Below, piece after piece: positions 41,858-53,188 of a DNA stretch of 64,000 nt. The notes beneath the pieces were generated by a model. The model saw nothing but the letters and a program-made list of their open reading frames with translations. It searched no databases and had not been told where the DNA came from. The translations under genes were made by a program, and so were the position numbers. This stretch comes from Dipetalonema caudispina (Eukaryota > Nematoda > Chromadorea > Rhabditida > Onchocercidae): contig JABVXV010000034.1 of assembly GCA_013365325.1 (NCBI GenBank), positions 186,001 through 250,000 on the forward strand, written 5' to 3'. How positions within the stretch are numbered: position 1 is the first letter of the stretch; each line of letters starts with the position of its first letter.

Positions 41858-44800
41858 ATATTTTTTATAGTAGCAAAAATAGTGTAATAGAACATTTTCT
41901 AGAAAAATTTTCATCAGTTGTTGTTAAGAATTGTAAAACTCTTTAAAGTTTGTTAAATTTCTCTATTAACTAATGTCACTTTTAATTATATCCTAATTAT
42001 GTTTCAATACGTTAGAAAACTTATCAACGCAAACAATTGTTTTTATTATTTTGACTTTTTTTTTTTCTTTCATTTATAAATTTATCTCTTTTAAAAAAAA
42101 ATGCTTCTTTTTTAGAATTTGCCAGGCGGTAAAATGATGGATTCATCATTGGAAAAAGCTCGACGAATATTCCACATTGAAAATCGTACCATTGTTAATT
42201 GTTTATCTGAATTCTATGGTTCATTATTGCTACTGGTAAGATTTGGTTGTTATTGTTTTTTTTTTTTTTTTTTTCTTCTCTATTTTAACATTTAATTACT
42301 GTAACAGATAATTAAATTATATAATTACTGCTAATTATATAATTTAATTATTAACAATACAAGTATTCTGTGGTTACTATTAATATGAAAAATTAATTTG
42401 ATTAGCATTTTTATATAACTAAAATGTTGGATCAGTATGAAAGTTAGAAAGTGGAAATTCTTTTGTAACAATTGTTCAATCTTTAATTGACTAAATTTAT
42501 ACAAATTTGAACAAAAAAATAGTTTTTTTTCTTTTTTTTTCTTTGATAAAAATGACTTAGGAGAAATTTATTCGCACTACGATTAGTTAATTAAAATATT
42601 ACAATTATGTTGAAATTTGTTTTCCCATGCATATTTCATGCTTTATTGAGCAATAATCTTAATGCACTCACTGGTTGTTTACATATTTTTCAACAATCGA
42701 ATTATCCAAATAAGTTGTCACAAGAAATAAAAATCAGATTAAATAAAGTGAAGAGCGGTTTCTTTTTTTTTTTTTTGCCACAATTTTTTCAAGAGATTTT
42801 TGATAATTTTTAGTTTACTTTTACAGTTGAGAAATTTCTGAATTTAACTTATTAAATCAAATATGAAGAAGAAGAAGCATACTGAGAATTATTCACTTAA
42901 CTCGATGAAAAATATTAAAGTTAAATGATTTATGATATATGATCTTATAATTGTAATGCATTTAATATATATTCAAGGGCATTTAGACGATTTTTTATTT
43001 TGTCCTCGTAGAAATGAGCCTACAAATTTCAGGCCAAAAGATATATGCATGAATGCAATAAAATTTGCATAATGCAAATAAATGAGCAAGTTTACTACTT
43101 TATAATTTACTTTTAAAATTTATCTGTTTATCGTTGAAAAAAAAAAAAAAAAAAAACTACACTAAATTAATGAGTTCTATTCTTCAAGTGAAAAATAAAT
43201 TGCGATATGAATTTCAATAATTGTAAATTAAAGTTAAAAGCAAAAAAAAAAAAGAAATGTTTTAGTTTATCGGTATTAGTATTGTGCATCAATTCGATTT
43301 GTCGCATAAACAATTGAATACATGGATGCATATCAATATCGGATGGGGATTTACAATCATGTTTTGTGTTTACACCTGTTCGAAAACTTCAGGTATAACA
43401 TTAATGAAATTTTTTTTATTCTCTATGCAGAATAGCTAATAAAGAATGGAAAGATTTGGAAAACTAAATACAATAATGAGTATTAATATAAATTCTCATT
43501 TATTTGGATTCCGAATTATTTTCAAAAATCTCATAAAGATTTGAAGATTAAACCTGAATGAGCACCAGAATTATTGTTTTAACGAAATATCGTGTAAAAT
43601 TTTATTAGTAATGTTTTTATTTCAAATGAGCAATTTTTCTTGATGATGGTATTTTTATGTTGGCTAATACGCTTGCTCAAGAAATAAATTCTAAATTCTT
43701 TTTTTTTCTTTTAAAAATTCTTCAGCATTCTAAATTAAACAATAAAATTTTGAGGAGGACATCTGAATCCAGCAATCTCGCTAATGTTTTATACTCTTGG
43801 AAAATTGCCTCTCTCACATGTTTTCTACTACAGTATCGTACAAGTTCTTGGCGCTTTTATTGGCACAGCATTTGCATATTCTCTTTATTTAGGTATTATT
43901 TTCACAATCATTAATTATGCGGTGTAATTTTATTAAAATTTAATCATATATGTTGACTAATTTCTGTCAACATTTGTAGTTTTGTTGAAATAATAGGAAG
44001 TAATTTCAGATCAGACTCATCATGTCTTGGGTGACCTTCGTATTGCAGCAGGTCCAAATGGTACAGCGGCATTATTTACTTCAATGCCCGCACCTCATGT
44101 TTCAAATACCATCGCATTCTGGGATCAGGTAATTAACATTCTTCTATATCGCATAGTAATTAAGCCTTATTTCAATAATTTGATGCAAATTTATTCTCAT
44201 CCTTTTCACTCTAAATTTCCAAACTTTCCATTTCTTAAATTCTATGTGATTATGCTTTCATCGTTACACTATCATATATTTCATTAACAAAATATTAAAT
44301 TCAGTAAGTTGAATTTCATTTGAAATTTAAACAAAAAAAGGAATCTTTATGGAAAATTCGTTTTTCTCATTGTTACATTTCCTTGCTATCGTATTGATGA
44401 TTTTTAAATGTAAATGTAAATTTAATTATTGAAATTAAAAAGAAATGTAGATGAAAATTTAAATATTAAGTAACAGTGAATTGAATATCTCATTTCACTT
44501 TCTTCATTTTTTCTTTTTTTTTTTTTCAGTTTGTTGGTACAGGATTTTTGGCTCTTTTTGTGTGTATGATAACAGATAAACGAATGGAAATTCCATCCGG
44601 AATTCATGCTCTTCTTATTGGACTACTTATTGCAATGATTGGTATGGCATTTGGAATGAATGTCGGTTATCCGATCAATCCTGCTCGAGATTTTGCGCCA
44701 CGTGTTTTCGCTGCTATGATCGGATATGGTTGGGAAGTTTTTAGGTATGATGAATTAATTAATGTCTTTTTTTTTTTTTTTTTAACAATTGCGATAGATG

Positions 44801-45493
44801 ATTTATATACAAATACTTCTCATATTGTATGGATAGCTGTAAGTTATTAATATTAATGATATAAGTAGTCAAATTTGAGTTTTGTTGTTATTAAGTATAG
44901 ATTTTGTTCTCATAATCGTATGTATTGATAATTTGCATTGTTATACTTATGATGACTTGGTTTTTATTTACTAATACTCTTCACTGAAAGCATTTCTGAT
45001 ATCTGATATTAATTTCTTTGCAGTTATCATAATTACTATTTCTGGATTCCGATATTGGCACCATTCTTTGGTGCAATTGCTGCAGCTTGGTCATATTTCA
45101 TTTTCATTGGCTTTCAAATTCCGGATCAACCGCCCAGTTATATGAAGGAAAATAAGACCGATGGTGATGGTATTCCGTTAAAAACCACGTATGTTTACTT
45201 CTACCTTTACTAGCTTGTTTTTCAACATTTTAAATTTGGATCAAAATTCGTTTAATAATTTCAGTTTGTTGGTATTTTTTTGTCATTTAACCATCAAATT
45301 ATTAAATTTTATCTTGGAGAATATCAGTTAATCAGTATTTCATCTCTTTGTCAGTATCTTATGAGAGTTAATTTAAGTGACTAATTTCTTTCAATTCGTG
45401 AAATATTAGGCTTGATTAAGCATCACTTTCAAATATTTTTAATTTTTTAATTCTAATTATTTATACTTTTTCATTTTCAGTGATCTTGCATAA
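26353..45493 (+). CDS. aqp: Aquaglyceroporin (MIP family)
   Basis: Channel for water and probably glycerol or other small uncharged solutes. Exons: 26353-26412, 42116-42235, 43266-43392, 43755-43892, 44010-44128, 44530-44744, 45024-45188, 45481-45493; 318 aa with consistent phases. Both pore motifs are intact: Asn107-Pro108-Ala109 (GGHLNPAIS) and Asn238-Pro239-Ala240 followed by Arg241 and Asp242. The Asp after NPAR is typical of aquaglyceroporins, not strict water channels. The fold keeps six hydrophobic segments. The 20-codon first exon is joined across a 15.7-kb intron only because the phase fits. Exon 2 has its own ATG at 42134 behind a TTTTTAG acceptor, so a 292-aa form starting there is equally possible. 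The terminal exon adds only four residues; a different tail frame downstream is noted separately. A diverged copy of exons 6-7 lies 2.3 kb downstream. Confidence 0.92.
26843..26872. repeat. Perfect 13-bp hairpin
   Basis: The arms 26843-26855 and 26860-26872 are exact reverse complements around a CAAT loop. A 12-base direct repeat, CTGATTAGGCTA, begins at the right edge (26871) and recurs at 26991-27002. The unit could be the end of a decayed small transposon, but no terminal pair was identified. Confidence 0.8.
27439..27489. repeat. T-rich/A-rich hairpin
   Basis: GG plus 11 T plus CAGCAAAT (27439-27459) faces ATTTGCTG plus 16 A plus CC (27464-27489) across an ACAA loop. The 8-bp core is perfect and the T and A runs pair with a length difference of five. 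Confidence 0.8.
31971..32018. repeat. 18-bp tandem direct repeat
   Basis: The sequence TTTACCATTCGTTAATGA occurs at 31971-31988 and again at 32001-32018, separated by 12 T residues. This looks like a local duplication by slippage across the poly-T tract. Confidence 0.85.
33026..33081. repeat. CCTTCTT minisatellite, 8 units
   Basis: Eight exact head-to-tail copies of the 7-base unit CCTTCTT. One strand is pure pyrimidine over the whole array. It lies inside the inferred first intron of the aquaporin gene. Confidence 0.95.
42308..42351. repeat. Perfect 20-bp inverted repeat in aquaporin intron 2
   Basis: The arms 42308-42327 and 42332-42351 are exact reverse complements around the loop CTGC. 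The stem is pure A+T. In the pre-mRNA it would form a continuous hairpin about 70 bases after the exon 2 donor. Confidence 0.9.
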
Positions 45494-45703
45494 AGTTAAC
45501 GATGAGAAGCCCAGTAAAATACGTGTGTAAACGCATATGAAAGAATTCGGCTCATTTTTAAAAATTTACTCACTTCAAATTTTCTGATTTGAATTGCATA
45601 ATTTTGCCTCACTATCTCTAAATTAGTTTATTTCTCTATAGGACACCGATCAGAAGCTAAAGTTATTGGCGCAGATCTGGGCACAAAAATTCAGCGCCGT
45701 TAA
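45494..45703 (+). other. Open tail frame just beyond the aquaporin stop
   Basis: Directly after the acceptor at 45480 a second frame (from 45483) reads ILHKVNDEKPSKI up to a GTGTGT donor at 45523. It can be joined in phase to 45642-45703, behind a TCTATAG acceptor, which reads HRSEAKVIGADLGTKIQRR and stops. The composition is coding-like. It is out of phase with the exon ending at 45188, so it would need an alternative donor, for example one of two GT sites just before 45176. It may be an alternative C-terminus, or 3' UTR. Confidence 0.3.
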
Positions 45704-47803
45704 ATGTACTTCCAATTTTTCACATCATCGATTATATTACATTTCTGCCTGTTCCACTAACTATTGAAAAAAATTTAATAAATATATTTAAACGGAATTC
45801 CATCTACAAAAGGATTTCATTTTTGATTATGATAAATTACTATTTTTGAGTATTTATTCATAACTGATTGCTTTGATAATTGGTCGGTGATAGTGTAATA
45901 CAACTTTATTTGTTTACTGTTTTCTTTTTATATCTTTCTATCTATTTTTGCTAATATTTTATAGTAAATAGAAAAAGATAATAGTTATATGCTTTATTTT
46001 TCTTTTTTAAAATAATTTTTTTCTTTTTCTTATAATGACGGAATGACATTACTTTGTTGCCGGACAGATTGAATTTTCATTTTCTTATCAAATTTGAATT
46101 ACGAAAACGATGTGATTTTTTTTCTTTTCTTCTTGGTTATATTCGAATTTAAGCGAAAGAATAAAAAATCATATGTGTTGAGTATTTACAGAAATAAATA
46201 AATATCACATTAATGATGGAATTGGCACATTTTATATACAGCTTTATGGAATTTTTAAGAAATTTTTTGACAATTATTAGCTATAATTGATGTAAAATTA
46301 GCTAATTTTAATTTTCAATCGAATTGTATGAAGTTTGTTTTAGTATTATTTTGATGAGAGCATCAATATAAAGTATCATTGCTGAAGAGAAAATTAAGGT
46401 ACATTTTTTCATACAGGTATCATTTAAATAAATAAACGTTCATAGTTCAAATCGTTTTGACATGTATGATTCAATGGGTATAACACCAACTAAATGCATG
46501 CATACCTGTTGTGAATTGAATTAAAAGAAAAAAAAAAAGGACAATTCACCATTTTTCAGATTTGAAAAATCAGAAAGTTCATCTTCATCATACCTGTAAA
46601 AACAGTTTTATTGACACATTATGTATGTACCTGCACTTCTTCTTACTTAAAAGTTCATATCACAAAATTGAAATATCATTTGGTAACTGATTTTCAAAGC
46701 ATTTACGACTAACCTTTTGACCTCTCAACTCTTCTGTTCTTGTAAAAATAGAAATGGAAAAAGTTTTTATGCTTTCAAGAAAAACTTTTGTTGAATGTTG
46801 CAAATTTTTCCATACCCTTTATTAGTGCTAGAATCATTTTATTGATGCACTTAACATACAAAAATGTACAGACGGAATTATCGACATAAAATCTGAAATT
46901 GCAAAAAATAGTGGAAATAAATGGTTTTTACCATAATACGACATTGTTGTACGGTTAATTAATTCCTTCTCCAATAATTTTGAATTCATTCTGACGGATG
47001 GGAAGTCGGAACAAAAAAAACAAAAAAAAAAAAAAAAAAAATCAAACGGAAATTTTTTCAAATTAGACGATCATTTCCGCTCCAATCAGCACTTTATTCA
47101 TGATAAAGTTAACAATTATGCTTGGCAGTTCAATTTGGCTTAAATTAAAAAACTTTTGCATTCAACTCTCCTAGCATTAATTTCTGTTATCAGTTGACTG
47201 GTCAAAAGCCACGCATCACTGCGATATGATTAATCTATCAAATTATTGTTGAATTGATAACTATCATCTTACAAAGATGGCATTAATTACATAATTAATA
47301 TAATCGGCATCATCCCATTCTATTTTCATTTTCAAATGCCAATAAATAAATATTTTCACTTTAGTAAAGTTTGAATGGAATTTTAATTGTTACTGCGAAC
47401 GATTAAAAATGAAATTACCTTCATTTTTGCTATATTTTTCTTAATATTTGTTGAAATATAATTCTTTCAGTGCCTCAATGAAAAGTGAAAATTAAATCGT
47501 ACGGCGGTTTTTGTATCATTTTTTATCTTTTTACAATCAATGTAATCTTTCCACTACGTTCTTTCGTACTTTCAAAATGATTTTCAACAAAATTTCTTCT
47601 TTTTTTCATCTTTAGAAACATTTATTATTTTTAAACAAAGCGCTTATAATTGAATTAATTCTAGCTGTAATGGAAAATATGATTTATTTCCTTTTTCTTT
47701 CAATATATTTTTAATTACGCTCTCGATAAGCCTCATTTTTTGAGATTTTTTAACCTCTATTTCCACTAAATTTGACCGTCGCGCCACATTCTATTGGTTT
47801 TAG
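45704..47803. other. Spacer between aquaporin and its partial copy
   Basis: Apart from the poly(A) signal I see no gene here. In particular I found no counterpart of aquaporin exons 2-5, such as a first NPA motif, so the downstream copy appears truncated at its 5' side. Confidence 0.6.
45777..45782 (+). terminator. Poly(A) signal, aquaporin gene
   Basis: A consensus AATAAA about 285 bases after the aquaporin stop codon and about 75 bases after the possible alternative tail at 45703. Confidence 0.55.
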
Positions 47804-48281
47804 ATGGCTGACACTAGTCTGATTGGCCTTTTCGTTGCATTTTGCTGTGAACCCAAGAATCAAATACCGAGAAATTTAATGCCAGCCCTTTTCGGTACAG
47901 TTGCAATGACCATTTCAATGTGTTGTGGTTTGAATATGGGTTCTCCGGTCAATCCAGCTAGCGATTTTGATTCACGGATTTTTGCTTCTTTAATTGATTA
48001 ATTGGCACTCAGCTTTTTACGTTAGTGTATTAATTTCCCTTCGATCTTAATTCTTTCTTCTAATATTTTTAGAATTTCCAAGAATCTTATATCCAAATTC
48101 AGAAAATCTTCTTCGTTTCAGATTCCATCATTACTTTTTCCTCGTTCCATTATTGGCACCAATCGTAGGTGCTGTGATTGGAGCGTATTCCTATCAGTTT
48201 TTTATTGGTTTTTATATTCTGAAACCGGCAGCAATAAATGTCAACAACGACAAATGGGGAACGGATCAAGAAAAGGATTAA
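47804..48281 (+). pseudogene. Diverged 3' half of an aquaporin gene, frame-broken
   Basis: Two exon-like blocks match exons 6 and 7 of the upstream aquaporin. Block 1 (47804-48020) begins after TTTTAG and aligns without gaps over 65 codons, with 23 identities by my count. Its second NPA motif is NPAS, so the selectivity-filter Arg is Ser, and the following DFAPR is DFDSR. It meets an in-frame TAA at 47999-48001. The block is 217 bases against 215, so its donor phase no longer fits block 2. Block 2 (48122-48281, after GTTTCAG) shows 17 of 32 identities and ends in its own stop. Both blocks keep acceptors. The splice phase of block 1 equals that of exon 6, so splicing from the upstream gene is possible. 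A nonfunctional remnant is the simplest reading; a one-base assembly error near 48000 is an alternative. Confidence 0.75.
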
Positions 48282-49440
48282 AACAAGTCAGAGAAAGCTC
48301 CATGTGATGAAATCAATGCAAGGACGATTGTAATTTCAGATTCTAGCCTCAAACAGCTTTGATAATTCTCAAAAAGCTTAAAATATGTTGTTTAGATTTC
48401 AATCTCAATCTTTGATAATGTCTATAAGTCACAATCAAAAAAACTTTTATTGTTGACAAGCTTATGACCTACCAATACAGTCGTAGATGTCTGAGATACA
48501 AATATTTGGTACAAAATTAAGTCTACATAATTAATTGATAAACTGAACTAACATAAAATTTGAATAATTTCGAGCTATTTTGGTCATCATTATCATCATC
48601 ATCAAATTGCATTATTCTCAATTTTATTTGGAAATCTTAAATGATAATGAATTCTTCATTGAAATATTCCAATGTATCATCCATTAAAGTTTTAAATCTC
48701 CGTGATTAGTTTGCTAATTTAATTCAACAATTTAATTTAATTTGTATCTTTGGAAACAAAATATGTATTTTGATATATTATATGCATACGCTTAAAATTA
48801 GAGCCAAAAAAACGGAATAACTTCTTTCGGAGGTAACAAATAACTTGACAAGTAAAAAAGAGAAAGTGTACCTAAATTCAACAATTAAAAATGAGTAAAT
48901 TAAACCAATAGCAAATGTATAAACAATGACATAGAAATTTGTTACAAAAACAGAAAAATGAAACAAAAGAGTTGTTAGAACTTTTCCGAAACACTGCCAA
49001 TTTAAGACTTTTGTTAACTTAAGTATATTTTAAAGCAAAAATGCTAAGTTTTTGAAGTGTTTAAGCTTGTACTGACGAAGTTTAGATACGAATATAAGCA
49101 TTTGCAAAAGAAAAAAAAAATAGAATTCACAAGTGATTTTTATTAAAAATAAGAATTGGAAAGAAAAAAGCTTAAGTGTAATTTTTAGCTTTTTCTCACT
49201 GATCTCTTTATTAATAAATATTATGGGTAATTTTCAAAGTAAAAATATTTGATACATTTTGAAGTCTGTAAATGTAGGTGTCAAGAAAAAGTGAATTGAT
49301 GAAAAATGACATAATATTACTTAAAATATTTTCCTAAGAATTTGTTGTTATCCGAAAAGTTCCCAAGATAAATTTTCAGGATGCACGCAAATATCCAAAA
49401 GAAAGAAATTAAAAGTTTTTTTTTTCCTCTAAAATATCAT
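48282..49440. other. Intergenic region, aquaporin copy to receptor
   Basis: About 1.2 kb without a recognisable gene. The 62-codon minus-strand frame at 48778-48966 is hydrophobic and A+T-rich with no family features. The promoter of the receptor gene probably lies here, but no clear element can be named. Confidence 0.55.
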
Positions 49441-49450
49441 ATTTATTTTC

Positions 49451-49459
49451 TGTGCTCAG
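49451..49459 (+). promoter_or_regulatory. Likely trans-splice acceptor, receptor gene
   Basis: TGTGCTCAG preceded by a pyrimidine-rich stretch lies 38 bases before the ATG at 49498. No upstream exon is visible, which suggests spliced-leader addition. Confidence 0.4.
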
Positions 49460-49497
49460 CCGAAGTTTTCATTAAATCCCGAATAGGTCGAGTAAAA

Positions 49498-52400
49498 ATG
49501 CCTTCAAAAGCCGAAAGGTAAACTGGATTGTATTTTGTGACAAATTTTTTATGCTAAATAAATTAAATTCCAATTTAATTTAAATTTGCTCAATTTAAAT
49601 TTTTCTTATTTTTATGTTTTAAAATTTACTGTTGGAATGAAACAAATTTAAATTAAGGCGAGATCATTTCTGAAATGAATTCAGTAATTATTTGCTATAA
49701 TAAATTGAAAATTTTAGGTTGTTAGGAGAATCAGTATCACTATTGCCATCCAGCAAATCTGTCTTGACTTTAGAGGCAAACTTAAATCAAAACAGAAACA
49801 CTTCCCGAAAAGATTCCGTAATTTCCATCATTTCCGGAGTTTCTTTTTTTTCTTCCAACCCTTCTGGTGAGAATTCTGTAATTATTTTGTCAAAGTTTCC
49901 TCTTTTTTTTTGAAGTCATTGAAAATAGAATTTAAAAGATAAAATTTTAGTATGTTCACAACGTAGTTATCAGAAAATAGAAGCTATGATGAATCAACAA
50001 TATGAAATGATTCTTACACCACTTTTCATATATATGCGTGTGCTCGGACTAACTTCCTATACGGAAAATCCGACATGGCGATATCCACTTATGATATGCA
50101 ATATTGTGATCATGATAATCATGGTTAGTCCTATTAAATCATTATTGCTATTATTACGATTAACATCAAGATATCATTTCTTGTAGTTGATGCAAATATC
50201 TCTTCATTATCATTGTAATTACGCTATAACATGATAAGTGCTTATTTGAAATATATTTATTATCTGAATTACTCTAAATGTATTAAATTTGAATTATACC
50301 TCTTACAGAACAGTTATTCGGTTTTTATTGTAACAGAAATTGAATTTACTGGACTTAATGTTAACTTTGCATTTGCTATCGTTCATGCATGTTACCTTGC
50401 AAGGTAAGTTTATTGGACATAAAGTGCTAGTAACGATGATGACACTTGACCTTTAAATAATACGATAACAATTTATTATTTTAAAATTAGCAAATAACTC
50501 TAAATTGCAATCATTTATTGTCGATTTGAAGAAAAATGATGCATCCAATGGTATTTAGCATAATTTTTTTTTTTCGTCCAAAAGATAATTTTCAGTGGTG
50601 GGATTTGTTCATTATTTCTCTTTTGGATGCGGAAAAGTTTCATTCGATTAATTAAAATTGTTATACAACAAATAGCTGCTTATGATCCGAATTTTCAACA
50701 TGCTTTACGACTTCATCGGATGTGTAAAATAATGGTTGGCCTAACCATTTTCTGGGCTTTAATAGCCGTCATTACTACAGCTGGTAATGTTTTTCAAAAA
50801 TGAAAAAAAAATTTCATATTTTTGAAAAAATTATTAGTAATATGATAAATAAAAGAAAGTATTGCAAATCATAGGAGTACTTATACATTGTAAAATGAAA
50901 TATTTCAATTTAGTAAAAGGAAAAAAAAAAATTAACCTATTCAATTATTAATTATTTATTTATTTCTTTTCTTTTTTCTATTATTATCAAATAAAATGGC
51001 ATTGCAGCAATTCATGAAAAAATAATTAAAAATGAAAATATTGGTTTCTGGAATGTTATACTAATGATTATTCATCATTATATAGCATTTTTAACGCAAT
51101 CAGCATTAATGAGTTGGTCCGTAATTTTCGCATTTCCGTGTTATATTCTTGCAGAATGCGTTGATGCATTTATTGATGGTATGTATCACGATGGTATAAT
51201 TAAGGATCATAAGTAAGTAATTTCGATCAATTATTTCATTTCCTTCTTCTATCATATAATTCACTCAAATTTTTCTAATTTTAATATTTGAACAATGATA
51301 ATTTTTTTTTTCAATATCTTTAATAATTCATAATTTGAATTTCTAATGGAATAAAAGATGACATAAACCTTTAGATAAATTAAAGGTATTGTTGACCTTA
51401 TTATTAAGATTTCAGATGGACAAATAGTGAAGCAATTAGTCATGTATTGAAATATAAACATCGTTATCGAGTAAGTATCTATAATTTTTCTCTTTCTTTT
51501 TTAATTTCTAAAACTAAAATAAATTTATCAAATGAATGATGATGCCAAATGAGTAGTTAGAAATTGTATTATAGTACATTTGAAAAAATAATTGCAAAAT
51601 TATCAGAAATTAGTGCTAATTATCGATTGATTTTTTTTTTTTTTTTATTCTTTTAAATATTTCATAAAACTTATCAAATGGACATTTCAATAATATTACC
51701 TAAAACAATGATCTATAAGTTTCAATTATTTTAGAGTCTAAAAAAAACTGCTGATATCATTGAAGAACAATTCAAATATGCGATAGCATATGTTGATGCA
51801 TTATGTTTTACCGAATTATGCTTCATATTATATACCTATTTGCAAGATAAAAGTGAAAATAAAACATGGATTGATACGATATTATGTCTATTGTATGCTA
51901 TCATCCCTTTATTTCATATAACCTTTTTTACCGCACCTGCTTATCGTCTTTATGAAAGAGTAATTGTTTAAAATATTTATCATATTTAATTTATAAATTT
52001 CGATTCGATTATTGTTTTTTTTTTCCCCCCCCCCTAATTTAATAGTATTATTAAATAAGAATTAAATATGTGAGTGTTTTATTTTATTTTTTTTTTTTCG
52101 CAAAATGATAGAAATACTTAGAAATAGATAGTTTTTTTTTCTTTTAGAATTTAAAAATATTATCATAGCTATTTTATTTTTTGCTTTTATTGAAATTAAA
52201 TCAATTAATTTTTATGATATTTTAATGGGTTCATGTAACTTTTAAAATACTTATAAATCGTGAATCGTGTCTTTTTTTTAAAATCATTATGTTTAGAATC
52301 AGACAATTGTGGCAGTTGCTGTTACTATGTTTCAAAATCAATTAGATCGAAGCCGTGATCAATATCTTGATGTAATTAATTAATTACTTTTATTGATATT

Positions 52401-53164
52401 TTTTCAGTTCAATTCTTTCTAATTTTTGTAGCAAAATAGGTAAGTTTAATTTATTTTCACCTAAAAATTAGTCGTGTATAAATAGAAATTGATTTCGAGC
52501 TATAAAATTCTTTTTTTTTTTTGAAATTTCCTTGGCTATTTTGATTAAAATTTTTTAGCTCAAAATTTTGCCTGCAAAATATATTGAAATATTTGATCTA
52601 TGATTTTGAATATTGAAATTAATTGTTGAAAGAATCAAAAAGAATTCATTGGAAATGATTTTACTAATTCACATAAAATCATCACATTTTTCAGTGTTTG
52701 CTTCTATTGTTTACACATAAATTGCAAGCAGCTGAAATAAGCTTCACTGCTGGTGGATTTTTCGTCGTCACACGACAATTATTCCTAACGGTATTATTTT
52801 ATTGGGATTTTTAGACGTGTTCTAACTGCTACAGTAAATTTCCATCAAGTAATTTATGCTTCAAATTGATAACACATAATTGACGTGTAAGTACGCTAGA
52901 TTACACGTGATTTTCTAGATTTTTAATCATTTAGAATAACTTATCAATTTACTAATCTTTCTCTGATAAATTTCTTCATTATCATTCAAAATTTTGAAAA
53001 TTAAATCAAACTTTATCCCTTTGTAATTTTTCTTTTTAATTAAAGTTTACTTTCAGCTTATATCATTGGTGCTAACATATGTTGCCATTATGTTGCAGTT
53101 TGGACATATCCCAAGTAAATGTTTAATTCAAAATACTGCACGAATGAATATTTCAAATTTATGA
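49498..53164 (+). CDS. Gustatory-receptor-family 7TM protein (EGL-47/GUR/LITE-1-like)
   Basis: Probable seven-helix receptor or receptor channel in the plasma membrane of sensory or other neurons. Exons: 49498-49517, 49718-49866, 49951-50123, 50309-50403, 50596-50783, 51008-51212, 51416-51470, 51735-51959, 52297-52371, 52695-52790, 53057-53164; 462 aa, all phases consistent. The family mark is at the C-terminus: GGFFVVTRQLF at 415-424 followed by the last helix with the TYxxxxxQF signature (Thr434-Tyr435 to Gln441-Phe442), the hallmark of invertebrate gustatory receptors. Seven hydrophobic stretches can be seen between about residues 95 and 442. The first 80 or so residues are polar and Ser-rich, so no signal peptide, as expected for a cytoplasmic N-terminus. 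Which nematode member this is cannot be settled by eye; length is close to GUR-3 and LITE-1. A T-run followed by ten C (52025-52034) sits in intron 8. Confidence 0.85.
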
Positions 53165-53182
53165 AGTAATAATTATTGTTGT

Positions 53183-53188
53183 AATAAA
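53183..53188 (+). terminator. Poly(A) signal, receptor gene
   Basis: A consensus AATAAA only 18 bases after the stop codon at 53164, implying a very short 3' UTR. Confidence 0.6.

Larger units (their letters stand above)
26413..42115 (+). other. 15.7-kb first intron of the aquaporin gene (inferred)
   Basis: If exon 1 is correctly assigned this is by far the longest intron in the window. It is crowded with A and T homopolymers, two hairpins near its start, a CCTTCTT minisatellite and CT and CATT microsatellites. The open frames inside are short poly-Phe, poly-Lys or hydrophobic A+T-rich types with no recognisable domain. Slightly G+C-richer patches near 27000-27130, 32820-32950, 37300-37420 and 39650-39960 do not encode anything I recognise and could be regulatory. 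Confidence 0.5.

Noticed and set aside
43657..43914. Open frame overlapping aquaporin exon 4
   Set aside because: It is another reading frame of a real exon; the correct frame carries the first NPA motif.
52025..52034. Run of ten C after a T-run in a receptor intron
   Set aside because: A single C-run cannot form a quadruplex by itself and probably reflects a simple polypyrimidine tract.
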